Notes: a model not told the origin generated them from the sequence alone. A DNA stretch of 64,000 nt from Nonomuraea rubra (GCF_014207985.1 NZ_JACHMI010000001.1:7423001-7487000), one strand, 5' to 3'. Numbered from the stretch's first letter, positions 8,382 through 16,640 are shown. Program-made: numbers and translations.

Positions 8382-11119
8382 TGTCGTCCGTGACGTTGGT
8401 GGGCCGGCAGGACGCGCTGGCGGCCGTCTCCGAGGTGGTGCTGGGCGGGGCCGGGTGCGTGGTCGTCGAGGGACCGGCGGGGATCGGCAAGAGCCGGTTG
8501 CTGGAGGAGGCGGCCGCGGTGGCGCGGGCCGGGGGGCTGGCAGTGGCGCTGGGGCGGGCCACGGAGCTGGATCGGGTGGCGCCGCTGTCCACGCTGTCGC
8601 GGGCCTTGGGCGATTCGGGTGCTTCGCTGGAGTATGGGGCGTTCCTGGCGATCGAGCGGGCCGGGGAGGCGATCGAGCGGTTCAGCCGGGTGCGGCCGGT
8701 GGCGATCGTCCTCGATGACGTGCAGTGGGCGGACGAGCTGACGTGCCTGGCGTTGCGGCAGCTCGTGCCGGGGCTGGCCGGGTCGCCGGTGGTGTGGCTG
8801 CTGGCGCGGCGTCCGCTCCCCGAGCAGGAGGCGGTGGACCGGCTGATCGCGGAGGGCGCGCGCCGGGTCCCGCTGCCGCCGCTCAGCCCGGAGGAGGCGG
8901 CCGAGCTGTGCCGGCGGCTGCTGGGGGCCGCGCCCGGGGCGTCGGTGCTGGAGCTGGCGCGGGCCGCCGGTGGGAACCCGTTCCTGCTGGAGGAGGTGTT
9001 GAACGCGCTGCGCGAGGAGGGCCGCATCGCGGTGAGCGACGGCGGCGTGGCGGTGGTGCGGGAGCCGGAACTGCCGGCGGGGTTCGTCGCGGCCGTCGAG
9101 CGGCGGCTGAGCGACCTGTCCGGTGAGGCGCGGCGGGTGCTGGAGGCGGGGGCGGTGCTCCGGCGGCCGTTCACCGTGCACGAGGCCGCCGGGCTGCTCG
9201 GGGCCGCGCCGGGAACGCTGGTCGGGCACGTCGAGGAGGCCGTACGCGCGGGGGCGCTGGTCGGTGAGGGGGACCGGCTGGCGTTCCGTCACGACCTCAT
9301 CAGGGAGGCCGTGTACGGCGGGCTGGCCGCCGCCATCAGGACGGCGCTGCATCGGGAGGCGGCGTTGGTCCTCCGGCGCGAGGGACGTCCACCGGCCGAG
9401 CTGGCCGAGCACCTGCGCCACGGGGCTCGGGTGGGGGACGTGGCCGCCGTCCGCGAGCTCAGGGCCGCCGCCGAGGAGATGACCGCCGTGGCCCCGTCGG
9501 CCGCCGCGGACCTGATGCTGCGGGCTCTCGAACTGTCGGGCCGGCACCACCCAGGCCCAGACCCCACCGCTGGAGCACAGGCGGCCGGGACCGGCGCGCC
9601 AGGAGCCGGCGAGCCGCCGCCCGAAGCTGGAGGACCGGCGGCCGGGACCGGCGAGCCGCCGCCCGGAGCTGCAGGGCTGGTGGCCGGGGTGGTGCGGTTG
9701 CTGGCTTCGGCGGGGCGGCTGGACGAGGCGCGGGAGATCGCCGACGCGCACGGTGCTCCTCGTGACGCGGCCGAGCGGGCCGGGATCGCGTTCGGGCTGG
9801 CGGAGGCGCTCAAGCACGCCGGGGATGACCGGACCGTCATCGCCCGCACCGGCCGGGCGCTGGAGCTGTCCGGCGTGCCGGTGCGGGAGCGGGCGCGGCT
9901 GCTCGCCGTCCGGGCGCACGCGCTGATGATGACGGGCCGGATCGACGCGGCGGACGACGCGGCACGCGAGGCCATCGCCAACGGCGAGGCGGGCACCGGC
10001 CGAGCGGCGAACCCGGTCGAGGAGGCGGTCGCGGGCGAGGAGGCGACCGCGGAGAGAGCAGCGGGGTCCGGCGGGGAGGTGTTCGCTCAGGTGGTGGGGT
10101 TGCAGGCGCGGTCCACCGTGGCGATCTTCCGCGGCGAGCTGGGTGACGCGTTGCGTTACGCCGGGCGTTCGGTGGAGCTGGCGGACGGGGCGGGCGGGGA
10201 GACGGCGCATCGGCATCCGCGGTTGTGGCTGGGGGCCGCGCTGACGGCGCTGGACAGGTTCGAGGAGGCGCAAGAGGTCTACGCGGTGGTCGAGCGGGAG
10301 TGCGGCAGGCTCGGTACGGCGTGGGCGCTGCCGTTGCTGCACCGGTTCAGGGCCGAGCTGCTGCTGGCGTGGGGGCGGCTCGACGACGCGTACGCCGAGG
10401 CCGAGACGGGCCTGCGGGTGGCGGAGCAGCTCTCGGCGATGGCGCTGGCACCGGCGTTGCTGGGTGTGCTCGGACAGGTGACGCTGCTGCGGGGCGAGGC
10501 GCGGGCGGCGCGCGAGCTCCTGGCCCGGGGACGGGGCCTGGCCGGCGACGGGCCGGGGCTGGTGGCCGAGGAACTGCGGTGGCGGAGCGGGCAGGCACCC
10601 TCGGCCGGGGTGCTGGCGTACCTGGTGGTGCAGGAACCGTGGACGGCGGCGCGGTTGCGGCGGGTGGTGCCCGGTGCGGTGGAGTGCGTGCGGGACCTCG
10701 CGCGGCGCAACCCCGGCCAGGTGTCCCTGGCGGCGGGGGCCGCGCAGGCCGAAGGGCGGCTGGAGGAGGCGATCGAGCTGTACCGGGCGGGCCCGCGACC
10801 GCTCGGCCTGGCGGCGGCCCTGGAGGAGGCGGGGCGGCGGGAGGAGGCCGTTGAGGTGTACCGGTCCTGCGGCGCCGCCCCACCCGTGAGCGCCCCGTCC
10901 GCGGGCGAGGGGTCGGGGTGGGCGGCGTTGACGGGGGCCGAGTTGCGGGTGGTGCGGCTGGTCGCTCAGGGCATGACGAACAGGGAGGCCGCCGCCGCCC
11001 TGTTCCTGTCACCGCACACCATCGACACCCATCTCCGCCACGCCTTCGCCAAGCTGGGCGTGAACAGCCGGGTCGAGCTGACCCGCCAGGCGCTCGCCCA
11101 CGAGCCGCCCGCCCCCTGA
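8378..11119 (+). CDS. Large AAA/LuxR-family transcriptional regulator (LAL/MalT-like)
   Basis: 913 aa. The N-terminal AAA/STAND module has Walker A (GPAGIGKSRLLEEA, about residues 25-38) and Walker B (VAIVLDDVQWAD). A long TPR-like helical middle follows, then a C-terminal LuxR helix-turn-helix (LTGAELRVVRLVAQGMTNREAAAALF). LAL regulators are ATP-dependent activators of sugar or secondary-metabolite genes; the ligand here is unknown. The start overlaps the stop of the nucleotidyltransferase (8378-8381), so the pair is coupled. Around residues 392-433 lies a Pro/Gly/Ala-rich expansion built from imperfect DNA repeats. The 3' end converges on the NAT gene with an 8-bp gap. Confidence 0.92.
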   Translation: MMSSVTLVGRQDALAAVSEVVLGGAGCVVVEGPAGIGKSRLLEEAAAVARAGGLAVALGRATELDRVAPLSTLSRALGDSGASLEYGAFLAIERAGEAIERFSRVRPVAIVLDDVQWADELTCLALRQLVPGLAGSPVVWLLARRPLPEQEAVDRLIAEGARRVPLPPLSPEEAAELCRRLLGAAPGASVLELARAAGGNPFLLEEVLNALREEGRIAVSDGGVAVVREPELPAGFVAAVERRLSDLSGEARRVLEAGAVLRRPFTVHEAAGLLGAAPGTLVGHVEEAVRAGALVGEGDRLAFRHDLIREAVYGGLAAAIRTALHREAALVLRREGRPPAELAEHLRHGARVGDVAAVRELRAAAEEMTAVAPSAAADLMLRALELSGRHHPGPDPTAGAQAAGTGAPGAGEPPPEAGGPAAGTGEPPPGAAGLVAGVVRLLASAGRLDEAREIADAHGAPRDAAERAGIAFGLAEALKHAGDDRTVIARTGRALELSGVPVRERARLLAVRAHALMMTGRIDAADDAAREAIANGEAGTGRAANPVEEAVAGEEATAERAAGSGGEVFAQVVGLQARSTVAIFRGELGDALRYAGRSVELADGAGGETAHRHPRLWLGAALTALDRFEEAQEVYAVVERECGRLGTAWALPLLHRFRAELLLAWGRLDDAYAEAETGLRVAEQLSAMALAPALLGVLGQVTLLRGEARAARELLARGRGLAGDGPGLVAEELRWRSGQAPSAGVLAYLVVQEPWTAARLRRVVPGAVECVRDLARRNPGQVSLAAGAAQAEGRLEEAIELYRAGPRPLGLAAALEEAGRREEAVEVYRSCGAAPPVSAPSAGEGSGWAALTGAELRVVRLVAQGMTNREAAAALFLSPHTIDTHLRHAFAKLGVNSRVELTRQALAHEPPAP
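9580..9672 (+). repeat. Imperfect in-frame repeats inside the LuxR-family gene
   Basis: Two copies of GCGGCCGGGACCGGCG (near 9581 and 9638) and two of GGCGAGCCGCCGCCCG (near 9608 and 9650) build a Gly/Pro/Ala/Glu-rich linker. The spacings are multiples of three, so the frame is kept. Confidence 0.8.
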
Positions 11120-11127
11120 CGCGGGGG

Positions 11128-11889
11128 TCAGTCAGCGAGCATCGGCAGCAGGGCCCGCGCGTCGGCCTCGGCGATCTCGAGGCCGAGCTCGCCCCGCAGC
11201 CACCCCGCCAGCTCCTCCCCCGTCGCGAAGCTCATCCCCTCCAGCCGCACCCGCGTGCCTGCGGTCGTCCGCTGGGCGAGCACGTGGCGGGTGAACGGCG
11301 ACTTCGGGTGGGTGGACACATAGTAGTTCGCCACCTCGAAGTCGCTCGGGAAGTGCGGCTCGTCCGGCCGGAACGCGTACAGCTCCGTCCCCCCCGCGTG
11401 CAGCACCCAGAAGTCCTCGTCCCGCCCCAGCCGCCACCGCCACGGCCCCGACTCCAGCGACGCCCCCTCCTCGAACGGCATCGGCTCCACCAGCCCCTCA
11501 CCGCCGAACCCGACGTCCGCCAGCCACGTGCGCCCCTCCGCCACGACGGTGAGCATGGCGTGGGAGCGGGGCAGGTGGTAGCGGCCCAGGCGGATCCTGG
11601 CCAGGTGCCGGGTGACGGTGAAGCCGAGGCGTTCCAGGACGGCGGCGAACAGCAGGTTGTGCTCGTGGCAGTAGCCGCCGCGCCCGCCCGTCACCATCTT
11701 GTCCTGCAGGCTGCCCAGGTCGAGCGAGATGCCGCGGCCGAGCAGCACGTCGAGGTTCTCGAAGGGGATGGCGCGGACGTGCGCCAGGTGGACGGCGCGC
11801 AGGGTGCCCGCCGTCGGGGCGCGCGGCCCGTCGTACCCGATCCGTCCCAGGTAGGCGTCCAGGTCGAGCTTCTCGATGTCCCAAGTCAT
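11128..11889 (-). CDS. nat: Arylamine N-acetyltransferase
   Basis: 253 aa, close to the usual 270-280. The catalytic triad is visible: Cys in RGGYCHEHN, His in RSHAML and Asp in LADVGFGG. It transfers acetyl from acetyl-CoA to arylamines, hydrazines or related aromatic amines in the cytoplasm; in actinomycetes some members build amide bonds in natural products, but no such cluster is near. A -10-like CACAGT (11902-11897) is 7 nt from the ATG and there is no Shine-Dalgarno site, which points to a leaderless mRNA. It is separated by 36 bp from the GNAT gene on the same strand. Confidence 0.93.
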   Translation of the reverse strand: MTWDIEKLDLDAYLGRIGYDGPRAPTAGTLRAVHLAHVRAIPFENLDVLLGRGISLDLGSLQDKMVTGGRGGYCHEHNLLFAAVLERLGFTVTRHLARIRLGRYHLPRSHAMLTVVAEGRTWLADVGFGGEGLVEPMPFEEGASLESGPWRWRLGRDEDFWVLHAGGTELYAFRPDEPHFPSDFEVANYYVSTHPKSPFTRHVLAQRTTAGTRVRLEGMSFATGEELAGWLRGELGLEIAEADARALLPMLAD

Positions 11890-11896
11890 GTGATCA

Positions 11897-11902
11897 ACTG
11901 TG
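11897..11902 (-). promoter_or_regulatory. -10 box for nat, leaderless spacing
   Basis: CACAGT on the minus strand sits 7 nt before the ATG of the N-acetyltransferase, which has no ribosome binding site. The spacing is typical of leaderless actinobacterial promoters; the -35 is not clear. Confidence 0.4.
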
Positions 11903-11925
11903 GCGGTAACGGGGGCCGCCGCGCA

Positions 11926-12870
11926 TCACGTGTTCACGGGATTTGCCGACAAGACCAGCCTTGTCGCGAAATTTCGGTACCCGGCCCGTTCGAAGGCCCG
12001 CACCATCGGCCCGTTCCCCGCGTCCGTGTCGGCCACGATCCGCTGGACCCCGCGCCCCGCGTGGCTGCGGGTGATCTCGGCGAGCAGGTCGCCGGCGTAC
12101 CCGTGGCCGCGTTTCTCCGGCACCACCCCGAGGTAGCCGACGACGGGCCCGGCGTGGTTCGCCGACGGCAGGGCGACGCCCACCAGCTCTCCGGCCTGGT
12201 CGTAGGCGAGCCGCCACCAGGCCCGCTCCCCCGGCATCGCCCGGTAGTCGCCGACGTCCTCGCGTGCCTGCGCCTCCGGTCCCATGGCGGCCACGGCCTG
12301 GCGGGTGTGGTGGTCGAGCGTTCCCGCCGCCACCCGTGCGAACGCGGCCACGAACGCCTCGTCGTCGTCCTCGGCGCGGAAGACCAGCCGGCCGGACGGC
12401 TCGGGCACGGGCGCGTCCGCCGCCGTCCACGCGTAACGGAGGCGTTCGAGCTCGTCGGTCAGCCCCGCGCGGCCGGCGGCCTCCCAGCGCCAGGCGAGCG
12501 CCGCCCTCGCCCTCGGGTCGTCGCGCCGGCCGCTGCCGACGAAGACGTGGTACGCGGGCTGCTCCCCGTACGCGGCATGGGCCCGGCGCAGCAGCTCGGC
12601 GGCCAGGCCCACGCGGTCGGGGACCGAGGGGGCGGCGTACAGGCAGTCGAGCGCGAGCGGCCGGTCGCCGCCGGGGAAGCCCCACCACACGGCGCGGGCC
12701 ATGATCTCACCGCCCGGCTCGGCCTCGGCGAGCCAGACGCGGTCGAAGCGGTAGTCGCCGCTCTCCAGGAACGACAGCAGCCGGTCGGGGTGGGACCAGC
12801 TGATGTGGTCGTCGACGACGCAGCCGAGCAGGCGGTCTAGATCGTCCTCGACGGCGGGACGGAAACGCAT
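11926..12870 (-). CDS. GNAT-family acetyltransferase (tandem GNAT-like)
   Basis: 314 aa. The C-terminal half has the GNAT acetyl-CoA loop (YLGVVPEKRGHGYAGDLLAEI) and the late motif DTDAGNGPMVRAFERAGY. The N-terminal half looks like a degenerate second GNAT domain, as in MshD-like proteins. It should acetylate a small amine; the substrate is unknown. The ATG at 12870 has GGAGG 5 nt upstream. A 29-codon ORF with a perfect ribosome site starts 56 bp upstream and ends inside this gene in another frame, so translation may be coupled. Confidence 0.85.
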   Translation of the reverse strand: MRFRPAVEDDLDRLLGCVVDDHISWSHPDRLLSFLESGDYRFDRVWLAEAEPGGEIMARAVWWGFPGGDRPLALDCLYAAPSVPDRVGLAAELLRRAHAAYGEQPAYHVFVGSGRRDDPRARAALAWRWEAAGRAGLTDELERLRYAWTAADAPVPEPSGRLVFRAEDDDEAFVAAFARVAAGTLDHHTRQAVAAMGPEAQAREDVGDYRAMPGERAWWRLAYDQAGELVGVALPSANHAGPVVGYLGVVPEKRGHGYAGDLLAEITRSHAGRGVQRIVADTDAGNGPMVRAFERAGYRNFATRLVLSANPVNT

Positions 12871-12926
12871 GGGTCCTCCGAGAAGCAGAAGCGGGCGCGC
12901 CGAGCGCCCGGGGACAGGCCGTACAT
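12837..12926 (-). CDS. Short upstream ORF (29 aa) overlapping the GNAT start
   Basis: ATG at 12926 is preceded by the ribosome site AAAGGAGG (12943-12936) with 9-nt spacing, the strongest such site in this part of the window. It encodes a 29-residue peptide starting MYGLSPGARRARFCF and with a second Cys at residue 20; it stops at TAG 12839-12837, inside the GNAT gene but in another frame. A perfect 7-bp hairpin lies within it. It may be a leader peptide that controls GNAT translation, or a small protein of its own. I do not recognise the peptide. Confidence 0.5.
   Translation of the reverse strand: MYGLSPGARRARFCFSEDPCVSVPPSRTI
12892..12910. promoter_or_regulatory. Hairpin inside the upstream ORF of the GNAT gene
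   Basis: CGGGCGC, a 5-nt loop, and GCGCCCG form a perfect 7-bp GC stem within the leader of the GNAT mRNA, 22 bp before its start. It could work with translation of the short ORF as an attenuator, or be simple GC structure. Confidence 0.35.
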
Positions 12927-12990
12927 CTCGCTGCGCCTCCTTTCTTCCGACTTTTCGGCGTCAGCGGGCACTGTAGCGGAAATCTCGCGA

Positions 12991-12996
12991 CAGGAT
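12991..12996 (+). promoter_or_regulatory. -10 box, leaderless spacing, for the 13003 gene
   Basis: CAGGAT sits 6 nt before the GTG at 13003; no Shine-Dalgarno site is present. Confidence 0.4.
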
Positions 12997-13002
12997 GGGC
13001 GG

Positions 13003-13932
13003 GTGAGCTCCTACAACGACGACACGCTGCCCCTCCAGCCCCCGATCCGGCTGCCCGGCAAGGCCACGCTGGCGGCCGCCGTGCGCGCCGCCCCCCTGGC
13101 TGAGGAGCTGAAGCCGGAAGGCGACGACGCGGAGGTACTGGCCCTGTGGGCGGAGCACTGCAGGGAGCGGCTGGCCGAGGACGAGGGGCTGCTGCTGGAG
13201 CTGGTCCGGCTGTTCCTGTCCAGGGAGCCGCTCAGGGGCGAGACGTCCGAGACGCTGACGGGGCTCGGGCTGGTGCGGGGGGCGGAGCCGTACACGCTGA
13301 GCTGGCTGGGGTTGTGGGTGGCGCGGCAGATCATCGCCGAGACCACCGGGCAGGACATCCCGGTCATGGGGTCGCTGGCCGGCGCCGACGCGGCGACGCT
13401 GCTGCACGGGCTGCGCTCGTACCCGGAGAGCGAGCGCGGCGAGGAGCTGGCCGGGTGGCTCAAGGACCGCGACGAGCGGGCGGCGGTGGACGAGATCGCG
13501 TCCGTGCTGGCCGCCGTGAGCCCGCTGAGCCGGGCGGTCGGCGTGGAGCTGCTGTCGGCGGCGTTCGGCGAGGAGGGACGGCGGGCCCTGGACCGGCTGC
13601 TGGAGGAGCCCAAGCTCGGGGCGGTGATCGCGGCCAGGCTCGGGCGGGAGGAGCGGCAGCCGTCGCCGGAGGAGATCGCCTGGGTGCTGGTGGACATGGC
13701 GGCGGCGCTGCTGGAGTTCGGCGGGGAGACGGGCGAGGTGATCGAGTCGATCGCGATGGGGATGAAGGCGGAGGAGCAGGCGGGGACGATCGCGATCCTG
13801 GCGTTCGGGGATCATCCGTGGACGGGGCAGGTGCTGCGGGTGTTCATCGAGCACCATCCGGACGAGCGGGTGGCGGCGGCCGCCCGCAAGGCGTTGCGGC
13901 GCTTGCGCGGGCTGGCCGACCTGCGGGGTTGA
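13003..13932 (+). CDS. Hypothetical helical protein
   Basis: 309 aa from a GTG that lies 6 nt after a -10-like CAGGAT, so the mRNA is probably leaderless. The protein is acidic and mostly helical, with Ala/Leu/Glu-rich stretches near residues 140-300 that look like HEAT- or ARM-type repeats (for example the last one, VAAAARKALRRLRG). There is no signal peptide, membrane helix, nucleotide-binding motif or catalytic signature. I do not recognise a family. The next gene, 18 bp downstream, may be co-transcribed or have its own promoter. Confidence 0.75.
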   Translation: MSSYNDDTLPLQPPIRLPGKATLAAAVRAAPLAEELKPEGDDAEVLALWAEHCRERLAEDEGLLLELVRLFLSREPLRGETSETLTGLGLVRGAEPYTLSWLGLWVARQIIAETTGQDIPVMGSLAGADAATLLHGLRSYPESERGEELAGWLKDRDERAAVDEIASVLAAVSPLSRAVGVELLSAAFGEEGRRALDRLLEEPKLGAVIAARLGREERQPSPEEIAWVLVDMAAALLEFGGETGEVIESIAMGMKAEEQAGTIAILAFGDHPWTGQVLRVFIEHHPDERVAAAARKALRRLRGLADLRG

Positions 13933-13949
13933 GCCGGTAGAGTCGGCTC
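13931..13949 (+). promoter_or_regulatory. -10 box flanked by inverted repeat, upstream of the 13951 gene
   Basis: GAGCCG and CGGCTC form an inverted repeat around TAGAGT (13938-13943). TAGAGT is 7 nt from the ATG at 13951, so it is a good leaderless -10 box; the repeat could be an operator or the terminator hairpin of the gene before. Confidence 0.45.
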
Positions 13950-13950
13950 G

Positions 13951-14466
13951 ATGAGCGAGCATGCGATCTCCCCTCAGACCGGCATCCTGGGTGACGCGTA
14001 CGCCTGCGGCTGCGGCGTGATCCTCGGCGGCCGGATGGCGGCCGAGCTGCACGCCGCCGAGAACGGGCTGTGCTCGGCCTGCCTCGGCTCTACCGAGGAG
14101 CAGGTGGCGCCCGGCCTGCGGCGCCCCTGCAACTCCTGCGTGGGCAGCGGGCGGCGCAGGGAGCAGGTCACCTGGCAGCTGGCGCACGCCGAGGCCGAGC
14201 ACCTGATCACGATGACGGTCGTACGCGGGGTCGTGGCGGGGTTCGACGGCCCGTTCCACCTGTCGGAGATCGCCGACACGGTGCGCAGCGGCCTGGGGCT
14301 GCCCGCGGGGCGGCTGCCGGTCGGGCCGCGGGTGCGCGACCTGCTGCTGCAGTTGCAGGCGGCCGGTGAGATCGCCATGTTGTCGGCGCCCGACGAGATG
14401 GTGGGCACGGACATGGTCCTCTACCGCGACCCGCAGTGGCAGCGCGTCCGCACCCTCGGCCTCTGA
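13951..14466 (+). CDS. Hypothetical protein with DnaJ-like cysteine motifs
   Basis: 171 aa. The N-terminal ~70 residues carry three cysteine pairs: CGCG near residues 20-23, then CSACLGS and CNSCVGSG. The last two match the CxxCxGxG repeats of the DnaJ zinc-binding domain, but only two or three repeats are present and no J-domain is nearby. The C-terminal ~90 residues look like a small winged helix (FHLSEIADTVRSGLG ... VRDLLLQLQAAGEI). I infer a zinc-binding regulator or adaptor; the function is unknown. The -10 box 7 nt from the ATG suggests leaderless expression. Confidence 0.75.
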   Translation: MSEHAISPQTGILGDAYACGCGVILGGRMAAELHAAENGLCSACLGSTEEQVAPGLRRPCNSCVGSGRRREQVTWQLAHAEAEHLITMTVVRGVVAGFDGPFHLSEIADTVRSGLGLPAGRLPVGPRVRDLLLQLQAAGEIAMLSAPDEMVGTDMVLYRDPQWQRVRTLGL

Positions 14467-14511
14467 CCCGCACCCCGAAGCACCTCACGCCGCACCCCCC
14501 AGGCGGGATGG

Positions 14512-15324
14512 TCAGGCGGTGTCCGTGACGCGGCAGAGGATCTCGCCGTGCAGGACGGACAGCCAGCCGTCTTCGGCCGCCGCCCACTCCCGCCACCCGT
14601 CCGACATGCGCCGCAGGTCCGCCTCCGTGGCGGCGCCGGTGGCCAGCGCCTGCTCGGCCAGGGCGGAGCGCAGGATGCGCTCGGCCCACATCCCGCCCCA
14701 CCAGGCCCGGTCGTCCTGACTGGCGAAGCACCAGGTGGAGGAGGTGGCGGTGACGTCCTCGAAGCCGGCGGCCCGGGCCCAGGACAGCAGCCGCCGCCCG
14801 GCGTCCGGCTCGCCCCCGTTGCTCCGGGCGAGCCGCTGGTAGAGCGCCATCCACTCGTCCAGCGCCGGCACCCGCGGCCACCAGGTGAACGCGGTGTAGT
14901 CGCTGTCGCGCGCCGCCACGAACCCGCGCGGCTTAGTGACCCGCCGCATCTCCCGCAGCGCCCGCACCGGGTCCTCCACGTGCTGCAGCACCTGGTGGGC
15001 GTGCACCACGCAGAACGTGTCGTCCGGGCAGTCGAGCGCGTGCACGTCCGCCACGGCGAAGCCGACGTTGGCCAGCCCCCTGCCCGCCACCTCGGCCCTG
15101 GCCAGCTCCAGCGCGTCCGCGGTGACCTCGGAGGCGGTCACGTGGCCGTCGGGCACCCGGGCGGCCAGGTCGGCGGTGATCGTGCCGGGGCCGCTGCCGA
15201 CGTCCAGGATCTTCATGTGCGGCTTGAGGTGGGGCAGCAGGTACGCGGCCGAGTTCTCGGCGGTGCGCCAGCGGTGGGAGCGCAGCACGGACTCGTGGTG
15301 ACCATGCGTGTAGACGGCGGCCAT
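14512..15324 (-). CDS. SAM-dependent class I methyltransferase (UbiE/arsM-like)
   Basis: 270 aa from the ATG at 15324, chosen for AAGGGG upstream; longer starts would lack a site. Motif I is [12 protein letters not shown] and post-I is the acidic ASEVTADAL; the later [18 protein letters not shown] segment is typical of small-molecule methyltransferases of the UbiE group. It transfers methyl from SAM to an unknown acceptor. It is divergent from the peptide deformylase gene across a 133-bp AT-richer stretch and convergent with the gene at 13951. Confidence 0.88.
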   Translation of the reverse strand: MAAVYTHGHHESVLRSHRWRTAENSAAYLLPHLKPHMKILDVGSGPGTITADLAARVPDGHVTASEVTADALELARAEVAGRGLANVGFAVADVHALDCPDDTFCVVHAHQVLQHVEDPVRALREMRRVTKPRGFVAARDSDYTAFTWWPRVPALDEWMALYQRLARSNGGEPDAGRRLLSWARAAGFEDVTATSSTWCFASQDDRAWWGGMWAERILRSALAEQALATGAATEADLRRMSDGWREWAAAEDGWLSVLHGEILCRVTDTA

Positions 15325-15367
15325 CGGAAAACCCCTTCGGTTCGGCGATGCTGCCCACCCTAGCGTG

Positions 15368-15408
15368 CGTCTCACCATTCAAGAGAAAATGTCTTATATT
15401 TCGAGACG
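15368..15408. promoter_or_regulatory. AT-rich inverted repeats between methyltransferase and def
   Basis: CGTCTC (15368-15373) and GAGACG (15403-15408) are complementary, and within them GTCTTATATTTCGAGAC (15391-15407) is an imperfect palindrome. The A/T content is far above the neighbourhood. It is a likely promoter-operator region for one or both divergent genes; no regulator is assigned. Confidence 0.4.
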
Positions 15409-15457
15409 TGACGGAATGCATACACTTGTCGGCGAGTCATCCGAGGAAGGGACGTTG

Positions 15458-16012
15458 ATGGTGGGAGAGGTCCGGCCGATCGTGACCGTGGGGGACCCGG
15501 TGCTGCATCACCCGTGCGAGCCGGTCACCCGGTTCGACGGCGAGCTGGCGGCCCTGGTGGACGACATGTTCGCCAGCATGTACGCGGCCGAGGGCGTCGG
15601 CCTGGCCGCCAACCAGATCGGCGTCCCGCTGCGCGTGTTCGTCTACGACTGCCCGGACGACGAGGGCGTGCGCCACAAGGGCGTCGTCGTGAACCCGGAG
15701 CTGGAGGTTCCCGGCCTCGGCGAGCGGCACCTGGACGCCGGCGACGAGGGCTGCCTGTCGGTGCCCGGCCAGTACGCGCCGCTCCCCCGCCCCGACCGCG
15801 CCACCGTGCGCGGCTTCGACGCGGCCGGCGAGCCCGTGACGGTCGAGGGCACCGGGCTGCTGGCCCGCTGCCTGCAGCACGAGACCGACCATCTCGACGG
15901 TTACCTCTACATCGACCGCCTGCCGGCCAAGCGGCGCAAGCAGGTGCTGGCGGCGTACCAGGAATCCACAAGGCCCCAGGAATCCACTAAAGCGGATAAA
16001 GCATCGCTATAG
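15458..16012 (+). CDS. def: Peptide deformylase
   Basis: 184 aa. All three family motifs are present: [19 protein letters not shown] and QHETDHLDG, which supply the Cys and two His metal ligands and the catalytic Glu. It removes formyl from the N-terminal Met of new proteins. The ATG at 15458 follows GGAAGGG; an upstream in-frame ATG at 15365 would add 31 atypical residues. The C-terminus ends in two copies of QEST, coded by a 19-bp near-duplication. No fmt gene is adjacent, so this may be an accessory copy. Its 3' end holds the inverted repeat in front of the next regulator. Confidence 0.94.
   Translation: MVGEVRPIVTVGDPVLHHPCEPVTRFDGELAALVDDMFASMYAAEGVGLAANQIGVPLRVFVYDCPDDEGVRHKGVVVNPELEVPGLGERHLDAGDEGCLSVPGQYAPLPRPDRATVRGFDAAGEPVTVEGTGLLARCLQHETDHLDGYLYIDRLPAKRRKQVLAAYQESTRPQESTKADKASL
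15957..15987 (+). repeat. Direct repeat at the 3' end of def
   Basis: CCAGGAATCCAC occurs at 15957 or so and again at 15976, making a short tandem duplication that codes for repeated QEST at the deformylase C-terminus. Confidence 0.7.
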
Positions 16013-16015
16013 TGG
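15984..16015. promoter_or_regulatory. Inverted-repeat operator and promoter of the XRE-cupin gene
   Basis: Arms CCACTAAAGCG and CGCTATAGTGG (10 of 11 complementary) flank a 10-bp AT-rich spacer. TATAGT within the right arm (16008-16013) is a good -10 box 6 nt before the ATG at 16020, so the operator overlaps the promoter of a probably leaderless gene. Autoregulation by the XRE protein is the simplest reading. Confidence 0.6.
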
Positions 16016-16019
16016 AGGA

Positions 16020-16640
16020 ATGGAAGGCGAAGGGGTCCTGTCCAGCGGCCTGTCCATGGCCGAGCTGGGGCAGCGCATCCGCGGGGAGCGGCAGGCGCGC
16101 GGGCTGTCCATCGAGCGGCTGGCCGAGCTGAGCGGCATCAGCAGGAGCATGGTCTCCGAGGTCGAGCGGGGCACGAAGACGCCGAGCGTGCTGGTGCTCG
16201 ACCGGCTGGCCACGGCGCTGGGCACGTCGATCGCGCGGCTGCTCGACGAGCCCGCGCACAGCGCGATGCGGGTGCTGCGCCACACCGAGCAGCGGGTGCT
16301 GCGCGACCCGTCCGGATGGGAACGGCGGGTGCTGTCGCCGGTCCTGGGCGAGGTGGAGTTCGAGTTCATGCGCACGACCATCGGCCCCGGCGTGGACGCG
16401 GGCGAGTTCGCGCCGCACGCCCCCGGCTCGCGCGAGTACCTCGCCGTCGAGCACGGCAGCCTGCGGCTGACGATCAACGGCAGGCCGTACGAGCTGGCGG
16501 CCGGCGACTCGGCCTACTACCCCGGCGACTGCCGCCACGCCTACGCCAACGACGGCACCACCGACTGCGTCTTCTACCTCGCCATGGAGGTGAGTGGAGT
16601 CGGGCACCACGAACCACGGAGGGAATCCCCCGATGCATGA
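16020..16640 (+). CDS. XRE-family regulator with C-terminal cupin domain
   Basis: 206 aa. Residues ~15-70 form an XRE helix-turn-helix (LAELSGISRSMVSEVERGTKTPS). Residues ~110-190 form a small cupin that should bind the ligand (LAVEHGSLRLTINGRPYELAAGDSAYYPGD). Such regulators often control amine, amino-acid or polyamine genes next door. It overlaps the amino-acid decarboxylase by 8 nt, so the two form an operon, and the inverted repeat before it suggests autoregulation. An effector related to the decarboxylase substrate or product is inference. Confidence 0.92.
   Translation: MEGEGVLSSGLSMAELGQRIRGERQARGLSIERLAELSGISRSMVSEVERGTKTPSVLVLDRLATALGTSIARLLDEPAHSAMRVLRHTEQRVLRDPSGWERRVLSPVLGEVEFEFMRTTIGPGVDAGEFAPHAPGSREYLAVEHGSLRLTINGRPYELAAGDSAYYPGDCRHAYANDGTTDCVFYLAMEVSGVGHHEPRRESPDA

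Noticed and set aside
15365..15457. Longer deformylase start at 15365
   Set aside because: It would add 31 residues unlike any deformylase, while the ATG at 15458 has a good ribosome site.
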